Source: Arthrobacter oryzae
GTDB taxonomy: Bacteria > Actinomycetota > Actinomycetes > Actinomycetales > Micrococcaceae
Assembly (NCBI RefSeq): GCF_030812315.1
Contig: NZ_JAUSSM010000005.1
Span: 186,001-250,000 of the forward strand
Direction of reading: 5' to 3'
DNA length: 64,000 nucleotides
Shown: one piece after another, positions 62,175-64,000 of the stretch
Layout of the letters: every line of letters begins with the position of its first letter
How positions within the stretch are numbered: the first letter of the stretch is position 1
Notes under the pieces: model-generated
Databases searched by the model: none
The model's input: the letters and a program-made list of their open reading frames with translations, nothing else
Told to the model about the DNA's origin: nothing
Translations under genes and position numbers: made by a program

Positions 62175-63601
62175 GCGCGGCCATGATCAAGGAATTCAGG
62201 CTCCCGGACCTCGGCGAAGGGCTGACGGAATCGGAAATCCTCAGCTGGAAAGTTGCCGTGGGCGACACCGTTGCCCTGAACCAGGTCATCGCGGAAGTGG
62301 AGACGGCGAAAGCCGTCGTCGAACTGCCGTCGCCGTTCGCCGGTGTGATTACCGCCCTGCACGAACAGCCGGGGACCGTCGTGGAGGTGGGCAAGCCGAT
62401 CGTTTCCTTCGAGGTAGAGGGCGACGACGGCGGGCCTTCCGCCGGCGGTCCGGCCCAGGCCGAGACCGCCAAACGCGAGCCCAACCTCGTGGGGTACGGC
62501 GCCATCGTCGAAGCCTCCGGCCGGCCAACCCGGCGTGCCCGCACTTTCGCTGCTCCGGCCGCAGCGACTGCCGCTGCTCCGACAGGACCGCCGGTTGCTG
62601 AGCGGGTTGCTGAGCGGGTTGCTGAGCCAGCCGCAGCGCCGGTGGTCGAACCCGCCGACATCCGGGCCCCGGCCGAGACTGCTGCCGCAACACCCGGGGG
62701 AGAGCGACCGCGGTCCACGCCGCCCGTGCGGAAGCTGGCCAAGGACCTCGGCGTCGAGCTCACGGCGGTGGCAGGCACGGGCGCCGGCGGGCTGATCACC
62801 CGGGAGGATGTGCAAAACTTCGTCGGCGGCGGCCATCCGGCAGCTGTTGCCGTGGCCGGAGCAGCTCCGGCAGCCGGCATCGGCAGCGTCACCCAGGGGG
62901 AGCGCGAAACGCGTATGCCCATCAAGGGGGTCCGCAAGCTGACTGCGGCGGCGATGGTGTCCAGTGCCTTCACGGCACCGCATGCCACGGAATTCCTGAC
63001 GGTCGATGTCACGCCCACAATGGAGCTGCTGGCCCGGCTCAAGGCCAGCCGGGCGTTTGAGGGCTTCAAGCTGACTCCGTTGACACTGGTGGCCAAGGCC
63101 TTGCTGATTGCCCTCCGCCGCCAGCCGTCGCTGAATTCGCGGTGGGACGAAGCCAACCAGGAGATCGTGCAGTTCAACTATGTGAACCTGGGCATCGCTG
63201 CGGCGACTCCCCGGGGACTGACCGTGCCAAACATCAAGGACGCCGACCGGATGTCCCTGACGGAGCTGTCCACGGCGCTCACCGGCCTGACGGAGACTGC
63301 CCGCGCCGGCAAGACCAGCCCGGCCGAGCTCTCCGGCGGCACCATCTCCATTACGAACATCGGAGTGTTCGGCATCGACGCCGGGACGCCGATCCTCAAC
63401 CCCGGCGAAGCGGCCATCCTGGCCATGGGGGCCGTGCGGAGAATGCCGTGGGAATACAAGGACGAGGTTGCCCTCCGCCAGGTCATGACCCTCAGCCTGT
63501 CCTTCGACCACCGGCTGGTCGACGGCGAGCAGGGGTCGCGCTTCCTGGCTGACATCGGGGCGATCCTGGCCGACCCCGGCATGGTCCTGGCAATGGTGTA
63601 A
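62171..63601 (+). CDS. bkdC: 2-oxoacid dehydrogenase E2 (dihydrolipoamide acyltransferase)
   Basis: 476 residues from ATG 62171. One lipoyl domain (residues ~5-80) has the lipoylated lysine in AEVETAKAVVELPSPFAG. A Pro/Ala linker contains a 12-bp tandem repeat (VAER VAER VAE). The E1/E3-binding domain is PPVRKLAKDLGVELTAVAGT, and the catalytic domain ends in LSFDHRLVDGEQGSRFL with the active His. No E3 (lpd) follows, so a shared lpd elsewhere is expected. Confidence 0.96.
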   Translation: MSAAMIKEFRLPDLGEGLTESEILSWKVAVGDTVALNQVIAEVETAKAVVELPSPFAGVITALHEQPGTVVEVGKPIVSFEVEGDDGGPSAGGPAQAETAKREPNLVGYGAIVEASGRPTRRARTFAAPAAATAAAPTGPPVAERVAERVAEPAAAPVVEPADIRAPAETAAATPGGERPRSTPPVRKLAKDLGVELTAVAGTGAGGLITREDVQNFVGGGHPAAVAVAGAAPAAGIGSVTQGERETRMPIKGVRKLTAAAMVSSAFTAPHATEFLTVDVTPTMELLARLKASRAFEGFKLTPLTLVAKALLIALRRQPSLNSRWDEANQEIVQFNYVNLGIAAATPRGLTVPNIKDADRMSLTELSTALTGLTETARAGKTSPAELSGGTISITNIGVFGIDAGTPILNPGEAAILAMGAVRRMPWEYKDEVALRQVMTLSLSFDHRLVDGEQGSRFLADIGAILADPGMVLAMV

Positions 63602-63631
63602 CCAGCGCACCTCGACAAGCTGACGCCAACG

Positions 63632-63677
63632 AAGCTGCCGGCCACCTCTTCCGAAAGGAAGTGGCGGCTGGCAGCTT
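63632..63677. terminator. Hairpin between bkdC and the TetR gene
   Basis: AAGCTGCC (63632-63639) pairs with GGCAGCTT (63670-63677). An inner GCCAC-TTCC/GGAAGTGGC pairing with a 3-base bulge ends in a GAAA loop. It serves the convergent genes. Confidence 0.8.
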
Positions 63678-63708
63678 TCCTGGGTCGGGCCCCTTCCCGG
63701 GCTTGCGT

Positions 63709-64000
63709 CTACTCGCCGGGTACGGGGCTGGCCGTCACCATGAGTGCCGCGAGGGCCATGCTCTCCAGCAACGGCCGGGCGGACTTCACCGCGACGCTCC
63801 GGCCGTGGCTGCGGACGGAGTGCGGCGTGGAGTTGATGAGTCCGAAAGCCGCGTGCGCGCGCATCCGGAGCTCCGCGGTGTCCGTGTCCCCGTGCAGCTC
63901 CTGCAGGACATCAACCCACAGCTCCACGTAGTTTCGCTGCAGGGTGCGGACCTCGGCCTGGTCGTCGTCGGAAAGATTGCTGAAGTCGCGGTCCTGGACC
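63709..64000 (-). CDS. TetR-family regulator, C-terminal part
   Basis: 97 residues of the C-terminal ligand/dimer domain, cut by the window end. It reads VQDRDFSNLSDDDQAEVRTL at the edge and ends TASPVPGE. The DNA-binding domain lies outside the window. TetR identity is inferred from LRMRAHAAFGLINSTPHSVR, the helix pattern of fatty-acid-related TetR C-termini. An internal ATG/GTG at 63927 is not the start. Confidence 0.75.
   Translation of the reverse strand, partial: VQDRDFSNLSDDDQAEVRTLQRNYVELWVDVLQELHGDTDTAELRMRAHAAFGLINSTPHSVRSHGRSVAVKSARPLLESMALAALMVTASPVPGE

Noticed and set aside
62590..62630. Functional tandem repeat in bkdC
   Set aside because: Three near copies of a 12-base unit encode a flexible Val-Ala-Glu-Arg linker, as expected between E2 domains.
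1..64000. CRISPR arrays, rRNA operons, intact insertion sequences
   Set aside because: I found no regularly spaced direct repeats, rRNA cores or transposase motifs when reading through.

Overview
The window is high-GC actinobacterial chromosome. The gene content points to Arthrobacter/Pseudarthrobacter (Micrococcaceae): gatAB, SAM-IV riboswitches ahead of metY and metX, the M23 peptidase-rpsB-tsf-pyrH-frr-cdsA order, and a DUF222/HNH relic. The genus is inferred from gene content, not from a database search. Most of the window looks like core metabolism and translation. I saw no CRISPR array, intact transposase, rRNA or prophage.

1-10740: the end of gatA and gatB (tRNA-dependent amidation) end at a 27-bp perfect inverted repeat shared with a LysR gene. 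That LysR gene diverges from tdh-kbl (threonine to glycine), followed by an FAD amino-acid oxidase-like gene and an isolated hutI. Then come a histidine phosphatase, a CPBP membrane protease and a VOC protein. 10741-13907: methionine synthesis, metY and metX, each behind its own SAM-IV riboswitch; metY carries an in-frame TAA at codon 6. 13908-20154: an MHS transporter, a zinc alcohol dehydrogenase, and a LysR gene divergent from mmsB-mmsA (3-hydroxyisobutyrate/valine catabolism). 20155-21062: a decayed DUF222/HNH gene.

21101-38526: mixed housekeeping genes (SHOCT protein, AlkZ-like protein, SGNH hydrolase, esterase, S4 protein, DUF606 transporter, glyS, GNAT, YibE/F, dusB, dgt, dnaG) plus a 5'-truncated, frameshifted short-chain fatty acid transporter relic. 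38575-45143: two identical tRNA-Asn genes on an 82-bp direct repeat, small membrane proteins, a Bcr/CflA efflux pump, a holin-like/DUF3618 protein, a CDP-alcohol phosphatidyltransferase/NIPA-like/GT4 run, and a CAT-anticodon tRNA. 45183-52479: an acyl-CoA dehydrogenase with a palindromic operator, an M23 peptidase, then rpsB-tsf-pyrH-frr-cdsA and a DivIVA-like protein, with several structured intercistronic RNAs.

52512-58517: a LytS/LytTR two-component pair, with one sodium/solute symporter and its small membrane partner downstream, and a divergent DUF485-actP pair behind a CRP/GlxR-like site. This looks like a carboxylate sensing and uptake module. 58649-64000: a membrane-anchored protein, an Lrp/AsnC regulator divergent from a bkd-type E1alpha-E1beta-E2 operon, and the end of a TetR regulator.

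I did not find a convincing wholly new system. The best leads are the metY nonsense codon, the tandem SAM-IV switches, the LytSR double-symporter module, the tdh-kbl-oxidase-hutI run, the HutI Asp-to-Asn change, and the structured leaders around rpsB, tsf and frr.
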